Below, piece by piece: positions 25,630 through 33,635 of a DNA stretch of 64,000 nucleotides. The stretch is taken from positions 992,001 to 1,056,000 of the forward strand of contig NZ_CP125296.1 of assembly GCF_030412785.1 (NCBI RefSeq), read 5' to 3'. The stretch's first letter is position 1. Every line of letters starts with the position of its first letter. Position numbers and translations under genes: made by a program. The DNA is from Paraburkholderia sabiae (GTDB lineage: Bacteria; Pseudomonadota; Gammaproteobacteria; Burkholderiales; Burkholderiaceae). The notes beneath the pieces are model-generated. The model was given only the letters and a program-made list of their open reading frames with translations, searched no databases and had not been told where the DNA came from.

Positions 25630-27161
25630 CACGTCGTCTGATCGATATCCGCTTCGATTCGCTGGAAGCGTTCGTCATCGACGCCCGATGTGAGCGACGG
25701 CGGTCCGGCGAATGACTTGCGCACACCGAACCCGTACCAGATCACCAGCAACGCGGCGATGAATCCGACGAGCATATACAGAACCTTTTCGTTCGGCGGC
25801 TGAATGCCTACATACGCAAGCACGAATGCGCCGATCACGGCGAGAAGCGCACACGGCTTCGACCAGATGCCGAGCTGGAAAGGGCCTTTCTCCGTCCACG
25901 TGTTGCCTTCCGCGAGCATGCCCGATGCGATCGGCATCGCGTAGGAAATGTAGAGGAACACGGCGCTGCCCGCGCTCAATACGGAGAACGCATCACCGTA
26001 CAGCGTGACGACGATCGCGAGAATCGCGCACGTCCAGATCGATGCGCCTGGCGTCCTGTGCTTCTGATTCACACTGCGGAGAATCCGCGAGCAGGGAAGA
26101 CCGCCGTCGCGTGCGAACGCATACATCATGCGAGACGTCGACATGACGGCAGCGAGCCCGCAGACATAGTTGATGAAGAACATCGCCAGTTCGAGGCAGA
26201 TACGGAATGTCGTCGGGATCGGTGCAAGTATCGCTTCGAAGAATCCCGTGCCTTGCTTCATGCTGGCGGTCAGATCGGGCATCACGAGCACGAAACTCGC
26301 GACCATCGCGTAGCCGAAAATCGCCGACCAGAACACAGAGCCGATGATGCCGCGCGGCACGTTGCGCGCGGCGTTGTGAGTCTCCTCGGACGTGTGCGCG
26401 GACGCATCGAACCCGGTGATGGTGTACGTGACGAGCAGAAGACCGGAGAGGAAAGCGAGCGGCGTGGCCTGCTTCGGCCATGCGCTGCCGTCGGTGCCTG
26501 TGAAGTTGGTGAAGGTGATGAGCCGATGAAAGTCGACGGGTACGCTCGAATAGTAGAGAAGTGCGCCGATCAGAAGGATCGTGACGATGAAGATCAGGTA
26601 GCCCGAGAGATCGGTGATCTTGCTGGCAATCCGTATGCCTCGTTCGTTCAGTACGGCCTGCGAGATGGTGATGACGGCGATGAAGATCGTCTGATGCCAC
26701 CAGCCGAGACTCTCCGGCTGCACGCCGAAGAGCGGCGCGATCAGCGTCTTGAAGAACGGATCGTAAGTGCCGAAGTTGATCGCGCTGATCACGAAGATCA
26801 GCCCGATCAGATTGATCCACGCGGTCATCCACCCCCACTTCTTGCCGCCCAGAATCGAGCCCCAGTGATACAACCCGCCTGCTGTCGGGAAGGCCGAAGC
26901 AATCTGCGACATCGACACCGCCACGATCAGCGCGAAGAGCGCGCCGAGCGGCCATCCGAGCCCGACGGAAGCACCGCCCGCCGCCGAAAAGGCCAGCTGG
27001 AAAGCGGTGATGCCGCCCGAGAGAATGCAGATAACGGAGAACGACACAGCGAAGTTGGAGAACCCGCTCATTCGCCGCGAAAGCTCCTGAGCGTAGCCCA
27101 TCTTGTGCAACAGGCTGACGTCGCTGTCGTGGCCAGCTTGAGAACTGTGATTTGCATCCAT
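25629..27161 (-). CDS. APC-superfamily amino acid/amine permease
   Basis: A 510-residue inner-membrane carrier with about twelve helices. ATG at 27161 has GGAG 5 bases upstream. It resembles the amino acid/GABA/choline transporter branch: 'SGFSNFAVSFSVICILSGG' in helix 1, 'AFPTAGGLYHWGSILGGKKWGW' in the helix 3 loop and 'ITGFDASAHTSEETHNAARNVP' in the helix 8 region. Operator motif A lies 143 bases upstream on the same strand, tying it to the AraC gene at 23594. Substrate unknown. Confidence 0.85.
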   Translation of the reverse strand: MDANHSSQAGHDSDVSLLHKMGYAQELSRRMSGFSNFAVSFSVICILSGGITAFQLAFSAAGGASVGLGWPLGALFALIVAVSMSQIASAFPTAGGLYHWGSILGGKKWGWMTAWINLIGLIFVISAINFGTYDPFFKTLIAPLFGVQPESLGWWHQTIFIAVITISQAVLNERGIRIASKITDLSGYLIFIVTILLIGALLYYSSVPVDFHRLITFTNFTGTDGSAWPKQATPLAFLSGLLLVTYTITGFDASAHTSEETHNAARNVPRGIIGSVFWSAIFGYAMVASFVLVMPDLTASMKQGTGFFEAILAPIPTTFRICLELAMFFINYVCGLAAVMSTSRMMYAFARDGGLPCSRILRSVNQKHRTPGASIWTCAILAIVVTLYGDAFSVLSAGSAVFLYISYAMPIASGMLAEGNTWTEKGPFQLGIWSKPCALLAVIGAFVLAYVGIQPPNEKVLYMLVGFIAALLVIWYGFGVRKSFAGPPSLTSGVDDERFQRIEADIDQTT

Positions 27162-27303
27162 GTCCACTCCGTCGGTTGGGCGGCCCGCGCAGCACGGGCT
27201 CGATTGCGGTGGGAAATCACAACTGATGAGGCTCATGCGAGCGCTCGCCGGATGCAATGCGCCAGTTCCGGTGGTTAGACGGTAGTAGGCCAAAAAGCTC
27301 AGC

Positions 27304-27321
27304 ACTATCAGATTTCGGCAA
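27304..27321 (-). promoter_or_regulatory. Operator motif A, copy 2 (APC permease promoter)
   Basis: On the minus strand this reads TTGCCGAAATCTGATAGT. As in copy 1, GCTTTTTG follows at the same offset (5 bases on), so similarity to copy 1 extends over about 33 bases. A weak -10 (TACCGT) begins 20 bases beyond the motif, pointing towards the permease that starts at 27161. Confidence 0.75.
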
Positions 27322-27445
27322 AGAGGAACGCGAGCCGCGCGATGAGCGCAAGCACCGCATCAACGAAGTGCAGCGTGCACGCTTCTGATGCATGCCGCGC
27401 ACGCAAATCCGGAGAAATGGCTGCGGACTCAGGGATGTCCCGTAG

Positions 27446-27463
27446 TTGCCGAAATCAGATAGT
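27446..27463 (+). promoter_or_regulatory. Operator motif A, copy 3 (NCS1 permease promoter)
   Basis: TTGCCGAAATCAGATAGT with a possible -10 (TAGAGT, 27483-27488) 20 bases beyond its end. It is 94 bases upstream of the NCS1 permease start. The downstream GCTTTTTG seen in copies 1 and 2 is absent. Confidence 0.75.
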
Positions 27464-27556
27464 TTCCAGAAATACGGCCTCCTAGAGTGGCATCAACCCG
27501 CGCCGCGATTCGATGCGCGACGAGCAATGCCAGTACACCCACTTTGGAGACTCACG

Positions 27557-28921
27557 ATGGATGTGGAAAAGCGAAGTATCGAGTTCATCCCGCTTGGCGA
27601 GCGATATGGCACGCCGAAACGCCTGTTCACGATCTGGTTCAGCGCCAACATGCAGGTGACGGCGCTCGTCATCGGGACGCTCGGCATCGTCGCGGGACTG
27701 GACCTGTTCTGGACCATCGTCGGGCTGGTTCTCGGCAATGTCATCGGTACGATCTTCATGGCCGCGCACTCGGCGCAAGGACCGCATCTCGGCATCCCGC
27801 AGATGATCCAGAGCCGGGCGCAGTTCGGCGTGTTCGGTGCGGCGATGCCGCTCGGCATCGTCGTGCTCGCGTACATCCTGTTCGTCGCGGCGGGCGGCGT
27901 CGTGATGCGCGACTCGATCAAGGCGATCTATCCGATGAGTGACAACGCGGCCATCGTTCTGTTCGGCGTGTTGACGTTCATCATCAGCTATATCGGCTAT
28001 GAACTGATCCACAAGATGGGTGCGTTCATGACGCTGCTTTCATGCGTGATCTTTTTCGCGTCGGCCGGTATCGTGTTTTCGAAGCCCGAACTGCTCGCGA
28101 ACGTTCATCATGCGAAGCGTGGCTTCTCGGCTGGCGCGTTCAATCTGGTGGTGGCGCAGGCGGCATCGTGGACCTTGGGGTTCGGTCCGTACGTCGCGGA
28201 CTATTCGCGTTACCTGCCCGCCAACGTCAAGACGAAGGCGACGTTCTGGTACACGTACCTCGGCGGGCTGCTGGGTTCGTTGCTCGTCATGATGCTGGGC
28301 GCGTTTCTCGCCGCTGCGATTCCGTCGATCACGAATGATCCGGGCACCGGCATCGCGTCGATGTTCGGCACATGGTCGCGTCCGGCACTCGTCATCATCG
28401 TGCTCGGCGTGCTGGAGTTCAACGTGCTGAGTCTTTACAGCGCCTATATGTCGACGGTGACCATCTTCAGTGGATTCCGCAAGATGACGCGTGTCGGCGG
28501 GCTTGTGAAGTTTCTTGTTCTGTCGATTACCGCCGCCGTTGCCACTATCATCGCGATCGGCACGCAGTATCACTTCAACGACTATTTTGCGGATATTCTC
28601 AACGCCCAGATCTACGTTCTCGTGCCATGGAGTTCGATTAACCTGGTCGACTATTATCTCGTTCGCAAGGGCGAGTACTCAGTCACGGAGATGTACGACT
28701 CGCGTGGACGGTATGGCCGATTCAACATGCCGACGCTGGCGATCTACTGCCTGGGAATTGCGAGCACGCTCCCGTTCATGGACCTGTCGTTCTATCACAG
28801 CTACTTCGCGAGAATGATCGGCGCGGATGTGAGCTGGATTCCGAGTCTCCTCGTGCCTGGCGTTCTCTATTATTTCGCGAACCGCGCAGTGGCGATGGAA
28901 TCTGAAGCCGTGATCAACTAG
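27557..28921 (+). CDS. NCS1-family nucleobase/hydantoin-type permease
   Basis: A 454-residue inner-membrane symporter with about twelve helices. ATG at 27557 has GGAG 7 bases upstream. The start 'YGTPKRLFTIWFSANMQVTALVIG' and the conserved 'AHSAQGPHLGIPQMIQSRAQFG' are hallmarks of the NCS1 family (cytosine, purine, hydantoin, allantoin or pyridoxine carriers); 'WTLGFGPYVADYSRYLP' is also typical. The likely substrate is a heterocyclic nitrogen compound. It shares operator motif A with the SDR and the APC permease. Confidence 0.88.
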   Translation: MDVEKRSIEFIPLGERYGTPKRLFTIWFSANMQVTALVIGTLGIVAGLDLFWTIVGLVLGNVIGTIFMAAHSAQGPHLGIPQMIQSRAQFGVFGAAMPLGIVVLAYILFVAAGGVVMRDSIKAIYPMSDNAAIVLFGVLTFIISYIGYELIHKMGAFMTLLSCVIFFASAGIVFSKPELLANVHHAKRGFSAGAFNLVVAQAASWTLGFGPYVADYSRYLPANVKTKATFWYTYLGGLLGSLLVMMLGAFLAAAIPSITNDPGTGIASMFGTWSRPALVIIVLGVLEFNVLSLYSAYMSTVTIFSGFRKMTRVGGLVKFLVLSITAAVATIIAIGTQYHFNDYFADILNAQIYVLVPWSSINLVDYYLVRKGEYSVTEMYDSRGRYGRFNMPTLAIYCLGIASTLPFMDLSFYHSYFARMIGADVSWIPSLLVPGVLYYFANRAVAMESEAVIN

Positions 28922-28936
28922 ATCGGAGGGGGCTGT

Positions 28937-28999
28937 GAAGTGCGCTGCTTTTTTCTCTCATCAAGCGTTGCATTCTCGACGCGTGAAACAGCGCACTTC
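28937..28999. repeat. Long inverted repeat between the NCS1 permease and HAD genes
   Basis: GAAGTGCGCTG (28937-28947) and CAGCGCACTTC (28989-28999) are perfect 11-bp arms separated by 41 bases; the left arm is followed by six T residues. It could be a terminator-like or antiterminator structure controlling read-through into the HAD gene, or an operator pair. Confidence 0.5.
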
Positions 29000-29079
29000 T
29001 GGCTAGCGGACGTAGGCGCCAATGCACCGGCAAGCAGTACACTGCAATCTCTCTGACCCATTTGACAAAGAGGATCGCC

Positions 29080-29805
29080 GTGCAACTGACCGACTTCGAT
29101 ACCCTGACATTCGACTGCTACGGCACGCTGATCGATTGGGAAACGGGCATTTTCGAGGGCCTTCGTCCGCTGCTGGACCGTGTCGAGCCTGCGCTTACGC
29201 GCGATCAGGTTCTCGAAGCCCATGCGCGGCACGAGTCATCGCAACAGTTATACACGCCGGGCAAGCGTTATCAGGAGGTGCTGGCTATCGTGTACAAGCG
29301 GCTCGCGGAAGAGTGGGGCGTCGTTCACTCGCATGAGGAGTGCGTGACATACGGCAGGTCGATTCGCGACTGGCCCGCGTTTCCGGATTCGGCCGACGCA
29401 CTGGAATATCTCGCGCAGCATTACAGGCTGGTCATCCTGTCGAATGTGGACAACGAAAGCTTCACCTATAGCAACAGCAAGTTGCGGGTTCCGTTCGACG
29501 CGGTCATCACGGCAGAAGATATCGGATCGTACAAGCCGTCGCCGCGTAACTTCCAGTACATGCTCGACAAGCTCGCGGGCTTCGGTGTGCGCAAGGAGAA
29601 AATCCTCCATACGGCCGAAAGCCTCTTTCACGATCACAAGCCTGCAAATGAGGCGGGGCTCGCTTCGTGCTGGATTTATCGACGTCATGCACAGCAAGGC
29701 TTCGGTGCGACGATGGATCCGGGTATGCAGCCGCGCATCGACTTTCGCTTCGACAGCATGGCCGATCTGGTGGCCGCGCACCGTGAGACTCTTTCGAGAG
29801 GATGA
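29080..29805 (+). CDS. HAD-superfamily hydrolase, type II haloacid dehalogenase-like
   Basis: A 241-residue HAD protein. GTG at 29080 follows GAGG by 6 bases and is preferred over TTG at 29062. Motif I has nucleophile Asp12 in 'FDCYGTLIDW', motif II is 'VILSNVDN', motif III Lys is in 'SYKPSPRNF', and motif IV is in 'HTAESLFHD'. The YGT start and KPSPxxF pattern fit the L-2-haloacid dehalogenase subgroup, but the 'SxxNGxD' end of true dehalogenases is not seen, so it may be a phosphatase of that subgroup. It may be read through from the NCS1 permease. Confidence 0.8.
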   Translation: MQLTDFDTLTFDCYGTLIDWETGIFEGLRPLLDRVEPALTRDQVLEAHARHESSQQLYTPGKRYQEVLAIVYKRLAEEWGVVHSHEECVTYGRSIRDWPAFPDSADALEYLAQHYRLVILSNVDNESFTYSNSKLRVPFDAVITAEDIGSYKPSPRNFQYMLDKLAGFGVRKEKILHTAESLFHDHKPANEAGLASCWIYRRHAQQGFGATMDPGMQPRIDFRFDSMADLVAAHRETLSRG

Positions 29806-29817
29806 GGGGCAAGCCCT

Positions 29818-30381
29818 TTACGCCAGCAATCGCTTGATCAGCTCCTGGGTCGTTTTCACATCGTATTTGCGTAGCAGGCTGGCCCGATGGATGTCGACCG
29901 TCCGCGGGCTGATCTCCAGTTCCTTGCCGATCTCCTTGCTCGTCATCCCATGTACGACGAGGGCGGCCACATCGCGCTCGCGCGCCGTCAGCAGGCTCGC
30001 GACGTCCGAGTGCTTGTCGTTGATCGACAGATCCGCAAATGTCCACAGCGCCAACTCATAAGGGCGTTTCGGATTGAAGCCGAAGCCGCATACGGTGACC
30101 CAGAAGTGGCTACCGTCGATGCGACGCATGATGCGGTCATCGCTGAACACGGCTCTCTTTGCAATCAACGGAGCGATTCGGCGACCTGTGTTCGCAAAGT
30201 CTTTCTGGGCAGGATAGAGCACCGCGAACGACTGATCGACGATGTCGTCACGTGTTGCCCGGAATAGCGCCAGCGCCCTGTCGTTGCAGTCGATCATGAT
30301 GCGCTCGCGGGCCACGATCACGGCAGTGGGCAGTTTGAGAAAAATCTCCTGGTAATCGAGCGTGAGGGCTGACGGACTCAT
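29818..30381 (-). CDS. PAS domain LuxR-type transcriptional regulator
   Basis: A 187-residue single-protein sensor-regulator. A PAS domain fills about residues 8-115 ('AVIVARERIMIDCNDRALAL' and 'RRIDGSHFWVTVCGFGF'), and a LuxR helix-turn-helix follows at about 125-187 ('LTARERDVAALVVHGMTSKEIGKE', then 'SPRTVDIHRASLLRKY'). There is no receiver domain. It is divergent from the M19-like gene at 30542, with palindromic sites between them, so it probably controls the 30542-32896 operon in response to a small ligand. Confidence 0.85.
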   Translation of the reverse strand: MSPSALTLDYQEIFLKLPTAVIVARERIMIDCNDRALALFRATRDDIVDQSFAVLYPAQKDFANTGRRIAPLIAKRAVFSDDRIMRRIDGSHFWVTVCGFGFNPKRPYELALWTFADLSINDKHSDVASLLTARERDVAALVVHGMTSKEIGKELEISPRTVDIHRASLLRKYDVKTTQELIKRLLA

Positions 30382-30450
30382 CTTGAGATGGTGGTTCCAT
30401 GGTCGCGACGTTGGCGCACTGCATTAAATGAGCCACGGCCAACCCGCGAT

Positions 30451-30483
30451 TACCTAGGTATTTGATACGTATAGACCTACGTA
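30451..30483. promoter_or_regulatory. Palindromic sites upstream of the M19-like operon
   Basis: TACCTAGGTA (30451-30460) is a perfect 10-bp palindrome, and TACGTA occurs twice, 12 bp apart (30466-30471 and 30478-30483). All lie 59-91 bases before the start at 30542, between it and the divergent LuxR-type regulator gene: good candidate operators. Confidence 0.45.
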
Positions 30484-30541
30484 ATGATACCACCTACATT
30501 TCTCTCCATAGAGGCACGAACAGACAGGAGCGAGGAGAGAA

Positions 30542-31510
30542 ATGACACTGCATGAGCGCTGCATCGTGATGGACGGTCTCATCGTCTCGAAGTGGGACAG
30601 GTCTATTTTCGAGGACATGAATCGCGGCGGACTGACCGCGGCGAACTGCACGGTTTCCATCTGGGAAGATTTTTCGGGCACCGTGGACAACATCATCGAA
30701 ATGAAAAAGCTGGTGAGGGAGAATAGCGAGCTGGCTATCCTCGCCAGATCAGTCGACGACATCCGCTCGGCGAAGCAGGCGGGCAAGACAGCGATCATTC
30801 TCGGGTTTCAGAACAGCCACGCTTTCGAGGATCGCATCGAATATGTCGCTCTGTTCAAGGAACTCGGCGTCGGCATCTCCCAGCTTGCGTACAACACGCA
30901 GAATCTCATCGGCACGGGCTGCTACGAGCGCGACGGAGGACTGTCGGGCTTCGGACACGAGATCGTCGAAGAAATGAACCGCGTCGGCATGCTGGTCGAT
31001 CTGTCGCACGTCGGACCGAATACGTCGCGAGAAGCGATTCTCGCTTCGAACAAACCCGTTTGCTACTCACACTGTCTTCCGGCGGGCCTCAAGGAACATC
31101 CTCGCAACAAAACGGATGAAGAACTGCGCTTCATCGTGGATCGCGGTGGATTCGTCGGCGTCACGATGTTTTCGCCTTTTCTCAGGAAGGGACCGAACTC
31201 GACGGTTGAAGACTACGTCGAGGCCATTCAGTACGTGATCAACGTCGTTGGCGAAGATGCGGTCGGAATCGGAACGGACTTCACGCAGGGTTACGACAAA
31301 GGGTTCTACGACTGGATCAGCCATGACAAAGGCGCCTATCGCAGATTGACCGATTTCGGAACGGTGTTGAATCCGCTCGGCATCAGGACGATCGGCGAAT
31401 TTCCGAACCTCACGCGGGCGATGCAGGCGGCAGGGATGCCGGAGCGCGTCATCGAGAAAGTTCTCGGCGAAAACTGGCTTCGTGTTCTGCACGAGGTGTG
31501 GTCGGTTTGA
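30542..31510 (+). CDS. M19 (membrane dipeptidase) family hydrolase, atypical
   Basis: A 322-residue TIM-barrel metallohydrolase-type protein. 'NRVGMLVDLSHVGPNTSREAIL' followed by 'KPVCYSHC' gives the two late His ligands, and 'AVGIGTDFTQGYD' is the conserved Asp region. The first metal motif, normally DGHND, reads 'MDGLIVSKWD', so the His and Asp of HxD are missing. It may use other ligands, a single metal, or a non-peptide substrate. The MFS gene follows 45 bases downstream and presumably imports its substrate. No signal peptide, so cytoplasmic. Confidence 0.8.
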   Translation: MTLHERCIVMDGLIVSKWDRSIFEDMNRGGLTAANCTVSIWEDFSGTVDNIIEMKKLVRENSELAILARSVDDIRSAKQAGKTAIILGFQNSHAFEDRIEYVALFKELGVGISQLAYNTQNLIGTGCYERDGGLSGFGHEIVEEMNRVGMLVDLSHVGPNTSREAILASNKPVCYSHCLPAGLKEHPRNKTDEELRFIVDRGGFVGVTMFSPFLRKGPNSTVEDYVEAIQYVINVVGEDAVGIGTDFTQGYDKGFYDWISHDKGAYRRLTDFGTVLNPLGIRTIGEFPNLTRAMQAAGMPERVIEKVLGENWLRVLHEVWSV

Positions 31511-31555
31511 TCCACGCGATTGACTGGGAAAGTACAAGCGAAGTACGGAGGAGAT

Positions 31556-32896
31556 ATGTACGAAAAGATACAGCCGCTGGCGGGCGAACTTGATTACGCA
31601 TCGTCAGACGCGGAGGGCGACGCGAAGCTCTACAAAAAGGTTGCGTTGCGCCTCATACCATTGCTCTTCATCTGCTATGTCGTTGCATACCTCGATCGGA
31701 TCAACGTTGGCTTCGCGAAGCTGCAGATGCAGGATGCGCTCGGTTTCAGCGACACCGTGTACGGGCTGGGCGCAGGGATCTTTTTTATCGGCTACTTCCT
31801 CTTCGAAGTGCCGAGCAACATGATCCTGGAACGCATTGGCGCAAAGCGAACGATTGCGCGAATCATGATTTGCTGGGGTATCACCGGATGCCTGCTGGCG
31901 CATGTGTCGACGCCGACGGGTTTCTATGTGCTGCGGTTCCTGCTCGGTGCATTCGAAGCAGGCTTCTTTCCCGGCGTGGTCTACTATCTCGGATGCTGGT
32001 TTCCAGAAGCAAGACGCGGCCACATGCTTGGCATCTTCATGACGGGAATCCCTATCGCCGGGCTGTTCGGCGGACCCGTGTCGGGGTGGGCGATGTCGAG
32101 CTTGAGCGGCTTCGGAATGCAGGGCTGGCAATGGCTTTATGTGATCGAAGCTGCGCCGGCCGTGCTGCTTGGCATCGTTGCACTCGCGTATCTCGACGAC
32201 AACGCCAGGGATGCAAAGTGGCTGACGCCCGGAGAACGGGACCGGCTCACGCTTGCACTGGTGGCAGAGTCGGAAAGAAACTCCTCACGAACCGACGCGA
32301 GCTTGCGACGCGCAATGACCAGCGTGCGGCTCTATGCATTGGCATTCGCTTACTTCGCTTTCATTTGCGGTACGTATGCAGTGAGCTTCTGGCTGCCGAC
32401 CGTGCTCAAGTCGAGCGGCGTGACGGACGTCGCGCAGATTGGCTGGTATTCGGCGATCCCGTACGGAATCAGCGCGGTGGGCATGGTCTGGTTATGCCGA
32501 AACTCTGACCGCACGATGGAGCGCCGTTGGCACACGTCGCTTGCCGCGATTGCGGGAGCCGTTGCGCTCGCGTTGCTTCCTCACGTTCCGGCGAACGTTT
32601 CCGTGACGATTGTCCTGCTAACGGTGGCTGCAACCGGAATCTTCGCGACGATGCCGTTGTTCTGGTCGATTGCGACAGACTACTTCGCGGGTACGTCTTC
32701 GGCAGCCGTTGCCATCGCCCTGATAAACAGCCTCGGGCTTGTCGGTGGATTTGCGAGTCCGTTCATGATGGGTTGGCTGAAAACCGTGACGGGCTCACTG
32801 ACTACCGGGCTCTACGTTGTCACGGCGGTCTTGCTGCTGGGAGCAATCATTCTGCTGATATTCGCTCCCCGGTCGACTCCGAGCGCGCGCAGCTGA
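31556..32896 (+). CDS. MFS transporter, anion:cation symporter family
   Basis: A 446-residue, 12-helix carrier. ATG at 31556 has GGAGG 4 bases before it. Helix 1 carries 'ICYVVAYLDRINVGFAKLQM' and helices 4-5 'RFLLGAFEAGFFPGVVYYLGCWFP', both hallmarks of the ACS family that takes up organic anions such as phthalate, tartrate or hydroxyphenylacetate. It is closely related to the MFS gene at 35270. Co-directional with the M19-like gene. Confidence 0.88.
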   Translation: MYEKIQPLAGELDYASSDAEGDAKLYKKVALRLIPLLFICYVVAYLDRINVGFAKLQMQDALGFSDTVYGLGAGIFFIGYFLFEVPSNMILERIGAKRTIARIMICWGITGCLLAHVSTPTGFYVLRFLLGAFEAGFFPGVVYYLGCWFPEARRGHMLGIFMTGIPIAGLFGGPVSGWAMSSLSGFGMQGWQWLYVIEAAPAVLLGIVALAYLDDNARDAKWLTPGERDRLTLALVAESERNSSRTDASLRRAMTSVRLYALAFAYFAFICGTYAVSFWLPTVLKSSGVTDVAQIGWYSAIPYGISAVGMVWLCRNSDRTMERRWHTSLAAIAGAVALALLPHVPANVSVTIVLLTVAATGIFATMPLFWSIATDYFAGTSSAAVAIALINSLGLVGGFASPFMMGWLKTVTGSLTTGLYVVTAVLLLGAIILLIFAPRSTPSARS

Positions 32897-32940
32897 ATCA
32901 CGGCCCAATACTGACGTGCGCGAGCGCAGCCACGCTGACG

Positions 32941-33489
32941 CTATTCGTCACCTGCACTGTCTTCGGCGCCTCCGCTCCGTTCGATTTCGCGCTTCGTCAG
33001 TTCGTGCGCGCGGGCTTCCAGCTTGTCCATCAGCGTTTCGAGTTGACGCGCTTCGTCATCGCTCAGGCACGCGGCGAATTCGACGTTGTACTGCTGGCCG
33101 GCCGCACGCGCCTGCTCATAGACGGCTTTGCCCGTTTCCGTGAGTCGTAGCGCGGATACACGCTTGTTCGTCGGTTGACGGGTGTTCGCCAGCAGCCCGC
33201 GCCGCACGAGTTGCGTCACACACCGGCTCGCGATCACCGTATCCAGTGCGGTGAGTTCCGCGAGCCGCGTCAGGTTCAGATCGGGGAACTGGCCGACGAA
33301 CGCGAGGATGCGCCAGTCTCGGCGGCTAATGCCGATTTCGCGTCGAAACATCAGCCCTACACCTTGCACCGCGACGCGCGTCAGATTGTGCATCCGGTAA
33401 AGCAGAAACTGGTCGATATGGCCCGGCTGCTTCAAGGGCGGCACGGTTGGCGCAGAGGCTGCGGAAGGGGTGGTGGATGAGCGCGGCAC
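32941..33489 (-). CDS. MarR-family transcriptional regulator
   Basis: A 182-residue winged-helix regulator. GTG at 33489 is the assumed start. The DNA-binding region is 'LTRLAELTALDTVIASRCVTQLVRRGLL' with the wing 'RQPTNKRVSALRLTETG'. Long polar tails at both ends are probably disordered. It is divergent from the sulfatase gene, and a TTGAC-TAG-GTCAA palindrome lies between them. It may repress the sulfatase/MFS pair and possibly the hpa genes. Confidence 0.85.
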   Translation of the reverse strand: MPRSSTTPSAASAPTVPPLKQPGHIDQFLLYRMHNLTRVAVQGVGLMFRREIGISRRDWRILAFVGQFPDLNLTRLAELTALDTVIASRCVTQLVRRGLLANTRQPTNKRVSALRLTETGKAVYEQARAAGQQYNVEFAACLSDDEARQLETLMDKLEARAHELTKREIERSGGAEDSAGDE

Positions 33490-33561
33490 GGTCGTTCGTC
33501 CTGGGCTGTTCGTCCTGGGGGCAAGCAGCCATTATGCGTGATTGTGCAACCGCACATACGT

Positions 33562-33574
33562 TTGACTAGGTCAA
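33562..33574. promoter_or_regulatory. MarR-type operator between the MarR and sulfatase genes
   Basis: TTGAC-TAG-GTCAA is a perfect palindrome with a 3-bp centre, a form common for MarR-family sites. It lies 62 bases before the sulfatase ATG and 73 bases from the divergent MarR start. Confidence 0.6.
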
Positions 33575-33635
33575 TCGTTCGCGGCTTGTCTAGCATCGAC
33601 GCCATACCCGCTTTCGACGATCCAGGCGCGATTCC

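Larger units (their letters stand above)
27162..27556. other. Divergent control region between two permease genes
   Basis: This 395-base gap carries two oppositely oriented copies of operator motif A (27304-27321 minus, 27446-27463 plus), one for each permease. Apart from these and the weak promoter elements next to them, I see no gene or RNA. The 124 bases between the two motifs have no repeat or coding signal I can support. Confidence 0.7.
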
